A stretch of 64,000 bases of DNA, taken from Brevibacterium sp. ZH18. GTDB taxonomy: Bacteria; Actinomycetota; Actinomycetes; Actinomycetales; Brevibacteriaceae. Of this stretch, positions 27,666 through 36,929 are shown piece after piece. Below the pieces are notes generated by a model. That model searched no databases, had not been told where the DNA came from, and saw only the letters and a program-made list of their open reading frames with translations. The number at the start of each line of letters is the position of its first letter. Position 1 is the first letter of the stretch. Position numbers and translations under genes: made by a program. The DNA lies in the NCBI RefSeq assembly GCF_022748595.1, contig NZ_JALDSX010000005.1, forward strand, positions 1 through 64,000, read 5' to 3'.

Positions 27666-28562
27666 GTGAGTACGCAGGCCGAATCGAACGGTTCCGACCG
27701 TCCCATCGAGGTCGTCCTCGTGACGGGAATGTCCGGAGCGGGCCGAACCACCGTGGCCAATGTGCTCGAGGACATGGATTGGTACGTCGTCGACAATCTG
27801 CCCCCGCAGATGATGCGCCCGCTCGTCGAACTCGTCGCTCGAGCCGACGGCGCTGTGCCCAAGATCGCGATCGTCACCGATTCGAAGGGTCGTGCGAAGT
27901 ACACAGAGCTTGAAGACACGATCGGGGACTTCGTCGATCAGGGTCTGTCGCTGCGCATCCTCTTCCTCGATGCCGGAGATGAGGTGCTCGTCAGGCGCTT
28001 CGAGTCCACTCGCAGACCACACCCGCTCCAGGCTGAGGGGACGCTGCTTGAGGGAATCGAATCCGAACGCACACTCCTCGCCTCCCTCAAACACCGTGCC
28101 GACATCATCATTGACACCACCGACCTCAACGTCCACCAGCTCTCCTCCCAGGTGCGTAAACGCTTCAGCAGCGAAGACGCCCCTCTGCTCCGGCTGACCG
28201 TGATGAGCTTCGGGTTCAAGTACGGACTGCCGAAGGACGCCGACCACATCGCCGACGTGCGCTTCCTGCCCAACCCCTACTGGATTCCGCACCTGCGCGG
28301 ACACAACGGTCTCGACTCCGATGTCGCAGACTTCGTGCTCGCTCAAAACGGTGCCGAGGAATTCATCGAACGCTATACCGCCACCCTCTCGACTGTCGCG
28401 CAGGGCTACCTCCACGAAGGCCGCGGCTACGCGATGATCGGCATCGGCTGTACCGGTGGGAAGCATCGCTCCGTGGCTATCAGCGAACGCGTCGCCAAGA
28501 GCCTGGCCGCACAGACCGGAATTCCGGTCACCGTGCGACACCGCGACCTGGGGAGAGAATGA
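27666..28562 (+). CDS. rapZ: RapZ-family RNA-binding nucleotide-binding protein
   Basis: 298 residues from a GTG with AAGGAGG before it. N-terminal P-loop LVTGMSGAGRTTVANVLED, Walker B-like region, and the C-terminal domain with FGFKYGLPKDADHIADVRFLPNPYW and the phosphate-binding GIGCTGGKHRSVAISERVA. In E. coli RapZ guides sRNA decay and senses glucosamine-6-phosphate; in actinobacteria the role is less clear. It is first in the conserved rapZ-yvcK-whiA cluster, with the next gene starting one base after its stop. Confidence 0.95.
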   Translation: MSTQAESNGSDRPIEVVLVTGMSGAGRTTVANVLEDMDWYVVDNLPPQMMRPLVELVARADGAVPKIAIVTDSKGRAKYTELEDTIGDFVDQGLSLRILFLDAGDEVLVRRFESTRRPHPLQAEGTLLEGIESERTLLASLKHRADIIIDTTDLNVHQLSSQVRKRFSSEDAPLLRLTVMSFGFKYGLPKDADHIADVRFLPNPYWIPHLRGHNGLDSDVADFVLAQNGAEEFIERYTATLSTVAQGYLHEGRGYAMIGIGCTGGKHRSVAISERVAKSLAAQTGIPVTVRHRDLGRE

Positions 28563-28563
28563 C

Positions 28564-29559
28564 ATGGAGACTGAAGAGCTGCCGCAGATCATTCCGGGAG
28601 CCAAGGACAAAGGTCCGAACATCGTCTCCTTCGGGGGCGGTCACGGTCTCTACTCCGCCCTGCGCGCATTCCGTCTGCTCACTGAATCGCTGACCGCTGT
28701 CGTCACCGTCGCCGATGACGGCGGGTCGTCGGGACGACTGCGCGATGAACTCGGAGGACTGCCTCCTGGTGACCTGCGCATGGCCTTGGCCGCCCTGTGC
28801 GATGACGGCATCTGGGGCCAGACCTGGCGCGATGTGATCCAGCATCGCTTCGACTCCGACGGTGAGCTCAGCGGACATGCGGTGGGCAACCTGCTCATCG
28901 CTGCGCTGTGGCAGATCCACGGTGACCATGTGGCCGGGCTCGACTGGATGGCCAAGCTCCTGCGTGCCCATGGTCGCGTCTTGCCGATGTCGTCCATTCC
29001 GTTGACGATCGAGGCCGACGTCAAGTTTCCCGGCTCCTTCCAGGTCGTCCGCGGCCAGTCCGTTCTCGCTTCGACGGCCGGTCATGTCGAGACCGTGCGC
29101 CTCGACCCGCCTGTTCCTCCGGCCCGCCAGGAGACGATCGAGGCCGTCGCCGAAGCCGATGTGCTCAACCTCGGTCCCGGCTCCTGGTACACATCGGTGA
29201 TGCCGCACCTGCTCGTGCCCTCGCTGGCGAGAGCCATCGAAGAGTCCTCCGCGGTGAAGTCCCTCACGTTGAACCTCAGCTCGAGCGACGGTGAGACCAA
29301 GGACCTCAGCCTCGGAGAGCACCTCGTCTCGCTGCACAAGCATGCACCTGCCCTCGAGCTCGACTACGTCCTCGTCGACGAGGCGGCGACTAGCGTGGAG
29401 CCTGATCTGGAACAGCGCGCGCGGGACATGTTCAACGCCAAATTGTGGGTCCGTCCGCTGCGTTCGCGGCGGGCAGGACAGCATGACAGTCTCAAGCTCG
29501 CGGCGTGTTACCGTGACATGTTGGTGGACGCCGGGATCGGCGTGGACGAGCAGTGGTAG
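28564..29559 (+). CDS. yvcK: YvcK/CofD-like gluconeogenesis factor
   Basis: 331 residues from the ATG at 28564. CofD-like nucleotide-sugar-binding fold: [45 protein letters not shown] and [20 protein letters not shown]. subtilis YvcK binds UDP-GlcNAc and is needed for growth on gluconeogenic carbon and for cell-wall control; the mycobacterial orthologue CuvA acts in envelope growth. It lies between rapZ and whiA in a single operon. Confidence 0.95.
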   Translation: METEELPQIIPGAKDKGPNIVSFGGGHGLYSALRAFRLLTESLTAVVTVADDGGSSGRLRDELGGLPPGDLRMALAALCDDGIWGQTWRDVIQHRFDSDGELSGHAVGNLLIAALWQIHGDHVAGLDWMAKLLRAHGRVLPMSSIPLTIEADVKFPGSFQVVRGQSVLASTAGHVETVRLDPPVPPARQETIEAVAEADVLNLGPGSWYTSVMPHLLVPSLARAIEESSAVKSLTLNLSSSDGETKDLSLGEHLVSLHKHAPALELDYVLVDEAATSVEPDLEQRARDMFNAKLWVRPLRSRRAGQHDSLKLAACYRDMLVDAGIGVDEQW

Positions 29560-29585
29560 GAACTTCAGTTGCAGGAGGGCGAACA

Positions 29586-30569
29586 ATGGCACTGACCGCT
29601 CAGGTCAAGGATGAGTTGGCACGGGTCAAGATCACCCGCACCTCAGCTCGCAAGGCCGAAGTGTCAGCGATCTTCCGCTTCTCCTCCGCGCTCCACCTCG
29701 TCAACGGATCCATCGTGCTCGAAGCTGAACTCGACACCGCCCAGGCCGCCAAACGGCTGCGCAGCGAGATCAAAGACCTCTACGGCCAGTACGCCGACAT
29801 CGTCGTCATCAATGCCGCCGGAATCCGCCGTTCCAACCGTTATCTGCTGCGCGTAACCCGCGACGGGGGAGCCTTGGCCCGCCAGACGGGTCTCGTCGAC
29901 AATCGCGGACGTCCGGTCCGCGGTCTGCCTTCGGCCATCGTCAACGGTTCGGTCGCCGACGCCGAAGCCGCCTGGCGCGGAGCCTTCCTCGCCCACGGTT
30001 CGCTGACCGAACCCGGACGCTCCTCAGCCCTGGAAGTCACCTGCCCCGGACCCGAGGCGGCACTGGCGCTCGTCGGTGCAGCACGCCGGTTGGGTCTGAG
30101 CGCGAAGGCCCGTGAAGTCAGAGGAGTCGACCGTGTCGTCATCCGCGACGGCGACGACATCGCAGCCCTGCTCACCCGCATGGGCTCACACAGCGCCGTC
30201 CTCGTCTGGGAGGAACGTCGTATGCGCCGTGAGGTCCGCGCCACCGCGAACCGTCTGGCCAACTTCGACGACGCCAACCTGCGCCGCTCGGCCCGAGCCG
30301 CCGTCGCCGCCGGAGCCCGGGTGGAGAGGGCGTTGGAGATCCTCGGTCCCGAGGTCCCCGAGCACCTGCGCTACGCGGGACAGCTGCGCGTGACCCACAA
30401 ACAGGCGTCACTGGAGGAGCTCGGACAGCTAGCCGACCCGCCGATGACCAAGGACGCGGTGGCCGGTCGCATTCGCCGTCTCCTGTCGACGGCCGACAAA
30501 CATGCCGAGGAACTGGGAATTCCCGGCACCGAAGCAAGCCTGACCCCGGAAATGCTCGAAGATCGCTAA
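29586..30569 (+). CDS. whiA: WhiA transcription factor
   Basis: 327 residues from the ATG at 29586 after GCAGGAGGG; the frame extends to 29553 but lacks a ribosome site there. N-terminal domain related to LAGLIDADG homing endonucleases without nuclease function, then a C-terminal helix-turn-helix (about 240-315, [26 protein letters not shown]). WhiA controls sporulation septation in Streptomyces and division and chromosome segregation in non-sporulating bacteria. The gap promoter overlaps its TAA. Confidence 0.96.
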   Translation: MALTAQVKDELARVKITRTSARKAEVSAIFRFSSALHLVNGSIVLEAELDTAQAAKRLRSEIKDLYGQYADIVVINAAGIRRSNRYLLRVTRDGGALARQTGLVDNRGRPVRGLPSAIVNGSVADAEAAWRGAFLAHGSLTEPGRSSALEVTCPGPEAALALVGAARRLGLSAKAREVRGVDRVVIRDGDDIAALLTRMGSHSAVLVWEERRMRREVRATANRLANFDDANLRRSARAAVAAGARVERALEILGPEVPEHLRYAGQLRVTHKQASLEELGQLADPPMTKDAVAGRIRRLLSTADKHAEELGIPGTEASLTPEMLEDR

Positions 30570-30572
30570 GAT
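30567..30572 (+). promoter_or_regulatory. -10 box, leaderless promoter of gap
   Basis: TAAGAT overlaps the whiA stop codon and is six bases before the gap ATG, so glycolytic genes can be transcribed apart from whiA. Confidence 0.5.
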
Positions 30573-30578
30573 CGAGGC

Positions 30579-31580
30579 ATGAGACGAATCGCCATCAACG
30601 GCTTCGGCCGTATCGGTCGAGCCCTGTACCGACTGTCCCTCGAACCCACATCCGATCTCGAAGTCGTCGCCGTCAATGACCTCACCGACACTGCGACTCT
30701 CGCGCATCTGCTTGCCTATGACTCCGTATGGCCGCGGTTCGAACACACCGTGGACGCGGGGGAGGACTCCCTGACGGTCGACGGCAGGACCATCGCTGTG
30801 CTCAGCGAGGCCGATCCCGCAAAGATCGACTGGTCGGCCCACGACGTCGAACTCGTCGTCGAATCCACCGGCAGGTTCACCCGACGCGATCAGGCCGAGG
30901 TCCACCTCGGGGGATCTGTGAAGACCGTCGTCCTGTCCGCTCCGGGCAAGGACGTCGACGCGACGTTCGTCATGGGCGTCAACGAAGCCGACTTCGATCC
31001 CGCTGCGCACACCGTCGTCTCGAACGCCTCGTGCACGACGAACTGCATGGCCACGGTCGTCAAGGCCGTCGACGATGCGATCGGCGTCGAAACCGGGCTG
31101 CTCAACACCGTTCACGCCTACACTGGCGACCAGATGCTCGTCGACGGCCCCCACCGCGATCTGCGACGGGCCCGAGCAGCCGCGATCAACATCGTCCCGA
31201 CGACGACCGGAGCTGCGCGCACCGTCGGCAAAGTCATGCCGCACTTGGCAGGCAAACTCGACGGACTGGCAGTGCGCGTCCCCGTCCCTGCCGGGTCGAT
31301 CATCGACTTCACCTTCACTCCGAAGCGCACCGCGACGACCGAAGAGGTCAACGAGATCCTCTCGAAAGCCGCTGACGCGTCGCCGTACCTCGAATACAGC
31401 ACTGCACCCCTGGTCTCGACGGACATCGTCGGCACCACCGCCTCGGCGATCGTCGATTCCCAGCTCACGATGGCACTTGGGTCTCAGGTCAAGATCGTTG
31501 CCTGGTACGACAACGAATGGGGTTACACCAACCGACTCAAGGACATGGTCAGCTACATCCTCCGGGAAAGGGACAAATGA
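30579..31580 (+). CDS. gap: Glyceraldehyde-3-phosphate dehydrogenase
   Basis: 333 residues. N-terminal NAD-binding INGFGRIGRALYR with D34 after N33, as in NAD-dependent forms; catalytic C152 in SNASCTTNCMATV; catalytic His in VHAYTGDQ. Oxidises glyceraldehyde-3-phosphate to 1,3-bisphosphoglycerate in the cytoplasm. It leads gap-pgk-tpiA, the stop overlapping pgk by one base pair step (ATGA). Confidence 0.97.
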   Translation: MRRIAINGFGRIGRALYRLSLEPTSDLEVVAVNDLTDTATLAHLLAYDSVWPRFEHTVDAGEDSLTVDGRTIAVLSEADPAKIDWSAHDVELVVESTGRFTRRDQAEVHLGGSVKTVVLSAPGKDVDATFVMGVNEADFDPAAHTVVSNASCTTNCMATVVKAVDDAIGVETGLLNTVHAYTGDQMLVDGPHRDLRRARAAAINIVPTTTGAARTVGKVMPHLAGKLDGLAVRVPVPAGSIIDFTFTPKRTATTEEVNEILSKAADASPYLEYSTAPLVSTDIVGTTASAIVDSQLTMALGSQVKIVAWYDNEWGYTNRLKDMVSYILRERDK

Positions 31581-32821
31581 GGACTTTCGACGACCCGCAG
31601 ATCTTCGCCCACCACACGGTTCTCGTCCGCAGCGACCTCAACGTGCCGATGGACGAGGGCACGATCACCGATCCTGGACGCATCCTCGCGTCTGCGACCA
31701 CGATCCGAACCCTCGCCGAGGCGGGGGCCAAGGTGATTGTCATGTCTCACCTGGGGCGGCCCAAAGGCGAACCCGATCCGACGTTCTCCCTGAAACCGCT
31801 CGTCCCCGAACTCGCCGAGGCGATCGGCAGGGACGTGACGTTTGCGACCGATACGGTCGGTGAGGATGCGAAGGCGAAGGCGGCGGACCTCGCGGATGGC
31901 CAGGTCCTGCTGCTCGAGAACCTTCGCTTCAATCCGGGCGAGACCTCGAAGGACGATTCCGAGCGTCAGGCGTTTGCTGCACAGTTGGCGGGCCTCGCCG
32001 ACGACTTCGTCTCCGACGGATTCGGCGTCGTCCACCGCAAGCAGGCCTCCGTCTTCGACATCGCCGCTCTGCTTCCGCACTATGCCGGGTCTCTCGTCCG
32101 AGCCGAAGTCGAGGTCAGCAATCGTCTGCTCAACTCACCGCAGTCGCCGTTCACCGTCGTCCTCGGCGGTTCGAAGGTCTCCGACAAACTCGGCGTCATC
32201 GACAACCTCATCGAGAGGGCCGACAATCTGCTCATCGGCGGCGGAATGGTATTCACATTCCTCGCAGCGCTCGGGCACGACATCGGTTCGAGCCTCGTAG
32301 AGAAGGACCGGATCGACGACGTCAAAGGGTACCTCGAGCGTTCAGAACGCGGCGGAGCGAGCATCGTCCTGCCCACTGACATCGTCATGGCCGCCTCATT
32401 CGCGCCCGACGCCGAGAACTGGGTGCGCCCGATCGCCGATCTCGAATCGACACCGGCCGGTGCCGACGGGCTCGGACTCGACATCGGCCCGGACTCCGCC
32501 GTGGCCTACGCGAAAGTCATCGCCGACTCGACCACGGTGTTCTGGAACGGCCCCATGGGCGTCTTCGAGTTCCAGGCATTCGCTGCAGGGACGAAGGCTG
32601 TCGCAGCAGCACTGACGAACGGTTCGAACGACGACACTGGCGACTCCGGCACTTCGGAGCGCAATGATCGGCTGACTGTCGTCGGCGGCGGGGACTCGGC
32701 TGCTGCAGTGCGCACACTGGGATTCTCCGACGATCAGTTTGGCCACATCTCCACCGGCGGTGGCGCCAGCCTCGAATACCTCGAGGGCAAGACGCTGCCC
32801 GGACTCGAAGCACTCGCGTGA
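31580..32821 (+). CDS. pgk: Phosphoglycerate kinase
   Basis: 413 residues from the ATG at 31580. RSDLNVP and MSHLGRPKG substrate-binding segments, nucleotide site [10 protein letters not shown] and [10 protein letters not shown], then GGGDSAAAV and [18 protein letters not shown] hydrophilic insertion of about 15 residues ([15 protein letters not shown]) sits between AAALTN and LTVVGGG. Makes ATP from 1,3-bisphosphoglycerate. It is coupled to gap and followed by tpiA 14 bases later. Confidence 0.97.
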   Translation, partial: RTFDDPQIFAHHTVLVRSDLNVPMDEGTITDPGRILASATTIRTLAEAGAKVIVMSHLGRPKGEPDPTFSLKPLVPELAEAIGRDVTFATDTVGEDAKAKAADLADGQVLLLENLRFNPGETSKDDSERQAFAAQLAGLADDFVSDGFGVVHRKQASVFDIAALLPHYAGSLVRAEVEVSNRLLNSPQSPFTVVLGGSKVSDKLGVIDNLIERADNLLIGGGMVFTFLAALGHDIGSSLVEKDRIDDVKGYLERSERGGASIVLPTDIVMAASFAPDAENWVRPIADLESTPAGADGLGLDIGPDSAVAYAKVIADSTTVFWNGPMGVFEFQAFAAGTKAVAAALTNGSNDDTGDSGTSERNDRLTVVGGGDSAAAVRTLGFSDDQFGHISTGGGASLEYLEGKTLPGLEALA

Positions 32822-32835
32822 GGAAGAAGACGACA

Positions 32836-33621
<786 letters not shown>

Positions 33622-33649
33622 ACTGATCACCAAATCCTCTGACGAAAAT

Positions 33650-33655
33650 TAGGTT
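33650..33655 (+). promoter_or_regulatory. -10 box upstream of secG
   Basis: TAGGTT, nine bases before the secG GTG. A very short or absent leader is possible. Confidence 0.35.
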
Positions 33656-33664
33656 GACCTCGAC

Positions 33665-33910
33665 GTGGAAATTCTTGAAATAGTTCTGATCGCGCTGCTC
33701 GTCATCACGAGCATCTTCCTGACCCTGCTGATCCTCATGCACAAGGGCAAGGGCGGAGGCATGTCGGACATGTTCGGCGGCGGTATGTCGTCATCCCTGG
33801 GATCGTCAGGTGTCGCAGAGCGCAACCTCAACCGATTCACCACGCTGATGGCCGTCGTGTGGGGCGCCTGCATCATTCTGCTGGGCCTCATCACCCGTTT
33901 CAACGCCTGA
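33665..33910 (+). CDS. secG: Preprotein translocase subunit SecG
   Basis: 81 residues with two membrane helices (LEIVLIALLVITSIFLTLLILM and FTTLMAVVWGACIILLGLI) joined by the Gly/Met-rich loop KGKGGGMSDMFGGGMSSSLG that marks SecG. It assists SecYE in protein export. It follows tpiA, as in mycobacteria. Its last three codons plus stop (TTCAACGCCTGA) occur again 62 bases downstream. Confidence 0.95.
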   Translation: MEILEIVLIALLVITSIFLTLLILMHKGKGGGMSDMFGGGMSSSLGSSGVAERNLNRFTTLMAVVWGACIILLGLITRFNA

Positions 33911-33972
33911 GTCAGCAGTACTCTCTGTCGGCTGAAACGCTCCGTTCAGTGCCTGAGATATTCAACGCCTGA
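33899..33972 (+). repeat. Duplicated end of secG
   Basis: TTCAACGCCTGA, the last three codons and stop, is at 33899-33910 and identical at 33961-33972. Confidence 0.7.
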
Positions 33973-34000
33973 CCCGGAGCAGGTGAGGACTTCACTGTTC

Positions 34001-34042
34001 ACGACGAAGGACCCCAACCATTCGGTTGGGGTCCTTCGTCGT
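34001..34042. terminator. Strong terminator between secG and pgi
   Basis: 19-bp perfect arms beginning ACGACGAAGGACCCCAACC around loop ATTC. Between converging units, so usable from both sides. Confidence 0.85.
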
Positions 34043-34142
34043 TGCCTCTGCGGTAGCCGTATCGAGTGACGGCCGCCGACTCAAGTGACATCCGCTGGCT
34101 TGAGTGACATTTACTGCCCGTTGACGGCCGCTGCCCGTTGAC

Positions 34143-34209
34143 GGCCGGCATGGGTCGGCGTCAGGCGGTATCGTGCATCGGCGTCAGGCAGTATCGTGCA
34201 TCAGTGTCA
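34143..34209 (-). repeat. 23-bp tandem repeat starting at the pgi stop codon
   Basis: On the minus strand the units begin TGACACTGATGCACGATAC (34209-34187), TGACGCCGATGCACGATAC (34186-34164) and a partial third to 34143. The first TGA is the pgi stop. The sequence on to about 34060 holds further degenerate direct repeats (GTTGACGGCCGC, AAGTGACAT). Confidence 0.75.
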
Positions 34210-35829
34210 GTCGACACCGAAGTGGTGCTGAGGTCGAACGGCTGAGACTGCCTGGCGCAGCTGTTCGAGTCCCCGGCTGCGATCGAGCAGGTGGACCCTG
34301 AGGACCGGTCGGCCCCGCTCCATCAGCGCTGAGGCATCGCCGAATGCCTGCGCCCGCGCGAGCTCGGTGAACCCGTACGAGCGTCCTGGGACCAGCAGAT
34401 CCGTACGCGGTTCCGCCGTGATCTGCAGGAACACCCCGTTGGGGTGTCCGCCCTTGTGATACTGACCGGTCGAGTGCAGGTACCGAGGGCCGAACCCGAA
34501 CGTGGTCTGCACCCCGGCATGCTGGGAGACGAGCGCGCGAAGGTCCTCAGCATCCGCCTCGGCGAGGCGATCGAGGAAGGCCTGCACGCCGACGTAGCCG
34601 TACTCGTCGACCTGGGCGAAGAGCTCTGTGATGGCACCGACGAGATCGGTGGCTTCTTCGAACTCGCCGAACACCTCGATCTGACCTTCGCGGAAGGTCG
34701 GCGGGGAGGAGTTGGTCGAGGCACCGCTGGCCAGCGCCTGCTTCGCGTTCTGCTTCGCGGACTCGACATCGGGCTGGTCGAAGGGATCGACGCCGATGCT
34801 GTATCCGGCGATGGCCGTGGCGAACTCCCAGAACAGGAAGAGTTCGCCGAGGCTGCCGTCGACCTCCGCATTGAATTCCGACGGTGCGTCGTACTCGGAC
34901 TCAGGACCGAGGGTGCACAGCAGAGCGTCGGCGCGGGCATCGGAGAACCCGATGTCTGCGGGTCCGTCGACGACGACGGGCAGGATGCCCTGTCCGTCTT
35001 TGCCGAGTGATTCTGCCACCAGCTGTTCGACCCAGCGTCGCAGTCCTCTGAGCGCCGGCGTCGTCTCTGCGAGGACGAGCTTCTCGGTCGCCCGAGCATG
35101 GCCGATGCCCAGCCAGGTGCCAAAGCGCAGGGCCGGGTTGTCTGCTGAGTCGGAGACGAACTCATCCCTGACGGCAGCAGCCGAATCGATGATCGCGCGA
35201 ACGTCGACTCCGGCGAGTCCGGCCGGCACAAGGCCGAAGGCCGACAGTGCACTGTACCGGCCGCCCACTGCTTCGTCCCCGTGGAACGTGGCCAGGAAGC
35301 CCTGTTCTGCGGCGAGGGAGTCGAGTTCGGTGCCGGGATCGGTGATCGCGATCATCCGCGACGCCGGGTCGATGTCGACCGCTTCGAATGCGGCGGCGAA
35401 CGCGCGCCTGATCGCGTCGGTCTCGATCGTCGTTCCCGATTTGGAGGCGACGACAAGGACGGTGTGGGACAGATCAGTGCCGATCGCCTCGGCGACCTGA
35501 TTCGGATCGGTGGAGTCGACGACCTCGAGATCCACACCGGCCGCGAGCGCCATGACCTCGGGAGCCAGCGATGAGCCGCCCATTCCTGTCAGACTGATCG
35601 ACCGCAGTCCCTGTGACTCGAGTCGTGAGCGCAGAGCCTCGATCTCGTCGATGAGCTTCGCAGCGCGGTCGGGCAGGTCGACCCAGCCCATGCGCTTCTC
35701 ACTCACCTCCTCGTCGGAGTACAGGGAGTCATCGCGCTCGGACAGGCGGGAAGGGACACGCGAGTCGATGAGACGGCCCACCTCGGCGTCGAAGTCTTCG
35801 ACGGCGGGAATGCTCAGCTGCAGTCTCAT
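34207..35829 (-). CDS. pgi: Glucose-6-phosphate isomerase
   Basis: 540 residues of the divergent isomerase type found fused to, or next to, transaldolase in actinobacteria and cyanobacteria. SIS-fold features: SLTGMGGSSLAPEV, the phosphate loop VVASKSGTTIETDA and DPGTELDSLAAEQGF. The C-terminal half has FGFGPRYLHSTGQYHKGG. Converts glucose-6-phosphate and fructose-6-phosphate. It is last in tkt-tal-pgi, and its ATG overlaps the tal stop (ATGA), so it joins glycolysis to the pentose phosphate branch. Confidence 0.93.
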   Translation of the reverse strand: MRLQLSIPAVEDFDAEVGRLIDSRVPSRLSERDDSLYSDEEVSEKRMGWVDLPDRAAKLIDEIEALRSRLESQGLRSISLTGMGGSSLAPEVMALAAGVDLEVVDSTDPNQVAEAIGTDLSHTVLVVASKSGTTIETDAIRRAFAAAFEAVDIDPASRMIAITDPGTELDSLAAEQGFLATFHGDEAVGGRYSALSAFGLVPAGLAGVDVRAIIDSAAAVRDEFVSDSADNPALRFGTWLGIGHARATEKLVLAETTPALRGLRRWVEQLVAESLGKDGQGILPVVVDGPADIGFSDARADALLCTLGPESEYDAPSEFNAEVDGSLGELFLFWEFATAIAGYSIGVDPFDQPDVESAKQNAKQALASGASTNSSPPTFREGQIEVFGEFEEATDLVGAITELFAQVDEYGYVGVQAFLDRLAEADAEDLRALVSQHAGVQTTFGFGPRYLHSTGQYHKGGHPNGVFLQITAEPRTDLLVPGRSYGFTELARAQAFGDASALMERGRPVLRVHLLDRSRGLEQLRQAVSAVRPQHHFGVD

Positions 35830-36929
35830 GACTGGTCCAACGCCGTACGGATCGTGTCCTGAAGCTCCGCCCAGCTGACGTCGAACTTCTCCAGACCCTG
35901 TGTCTCCAACACGGTCATCACCTCCGCATAGTCGATTCCCAGTCGTGCCAATCGATCGAAGACCTCGTCCGCGGCCCGGTAGTCGTCGGCTGAGATCTCC
36001 GTGGTCACCTCGCCGTGGTCGGCGAAAGCGGCCATCGTGGGCTCGGGCATCGTGTTCACGGTGTTGTCCGCGACGAGACCCGAGACATACATGGTGTCCG
36101 CGTACTCAGGGTTCTTCACTCCGGTCGAGGCCCACAGCAGACGCTGCGGCTTCGCTCCGGCGAGTTCGAGGACCCGGAATCGCTCGGACGTGAACAGCTG
36201 CGAGTGGATCTCATGGGCGAGAACGCAGTTCGCGATGCCCGCCTGCCCCTTGAGCGAGGCTGCAGCGGGATCGTCGAGCGCGTCGAGACGGCCGTCGATC
36301 TCACTGTCCACACGGGAGACGAAGATCGAGGCGACCGAACGGATGCGGTTGAGGTCGTGTCCGGCTGCTCGGGCCTTCTCGAGTCCCTGCAGGAAAGCCT
36401 CGACAACGTGCCGGTAACGGGTGAGTGAGAACACGAGCGTGACGTTGACGCTGATGCCGGCTGCGATGGTCTCGGAGATGGCCCGCAGTCCCGCCTCGGT
36501 GGCGGGGATCTTGATCATCGCGTTCGGTTCGCCCACACGTTCCCACAAGGTGCGGGCCGCCGCTGCGGTGCCTTCGGCGTCGTGGGCCAGCGGGGGAGCC
36601 ACCTCGATGGAGACTCGTCCGTCGTCGCCGTTCGTGGAGTCGAAGACAGGACGGAACAGGCGTGCGGCAGCGGCCACATCGGCCGTGGTCAGCGCCTCGA
36701 TGGCCTCATCGGCTGAGGCACCGCCGGCGCCGAGTTCGGACACCGCGGATGCGTAGCTGTCCGAACCCGCGATCGCGTTCGCGAAGATCGTCGGATTCGT
36801 CGTCACACCGGTGACGTACGAGGACTCGATGAGACGGGCCAGGTCGCCCGACTCGAGGCGGTTCCGCGACAGATCGTCGAGCCAAATCGAGACGCCGTGC
36901 TCGCTGAGGGCCTTGAGATTGCTGCTCAT
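35826..36929 (-). CDS. tal: Transaldolase
   Basis: 367 residues, the long actinobacterial TalB-type. SIWLDDLSRNRLESGDL at the start, GVTTNPTIFANAI, the Schiff-base lysine in MIKIPATEAGL, and RLLWASTGVKNPEYADTMYV near the C-terminus. Moves a dihydroxyacetone unit between sugar phosphates. Start and stop overlap tkt and pgi by four bases each, a tightly coupled trio. Confidence 0.96.
   Translation of the reverse strand: MSSNLKALSEHGVSIWLDDLSRNRLESGDLARLIESSYVTGVTTNPTIFANAIAGSDSYASAVSELGAGGASADEAIEALTTADVAAAARLFRPVFDSTNGDDGRVSIEVAPPLAHDAEGTAAAARTLWERVGEPNAMIKIPATEAGLRAISETIAAGISVNVTLVFSLTRYRHVVEAFLQGLEKARAAGHDLNRIRSVASIFVSRVDSEIDGRLDALDDPAAASLKGQAGIANCVLAHEIHSQLFTSERFRVLELAGAKPQRLLWASTGVKNPEYADTMYVSGLVADNTVNTMPEPTMAAFADHGEVTTEISADDYRAADEVFDRLARLGIDYAEVMTVLETQGLEKFDVSWAELQDTIRTALDQS

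Noticed and set aside
28564..31580. Novel regulatory island around yvcK-whiA
   Set aside because: The order rapZ-yvcK-whiA followed by gap-pgk-tpi is standard in actinobacteria.
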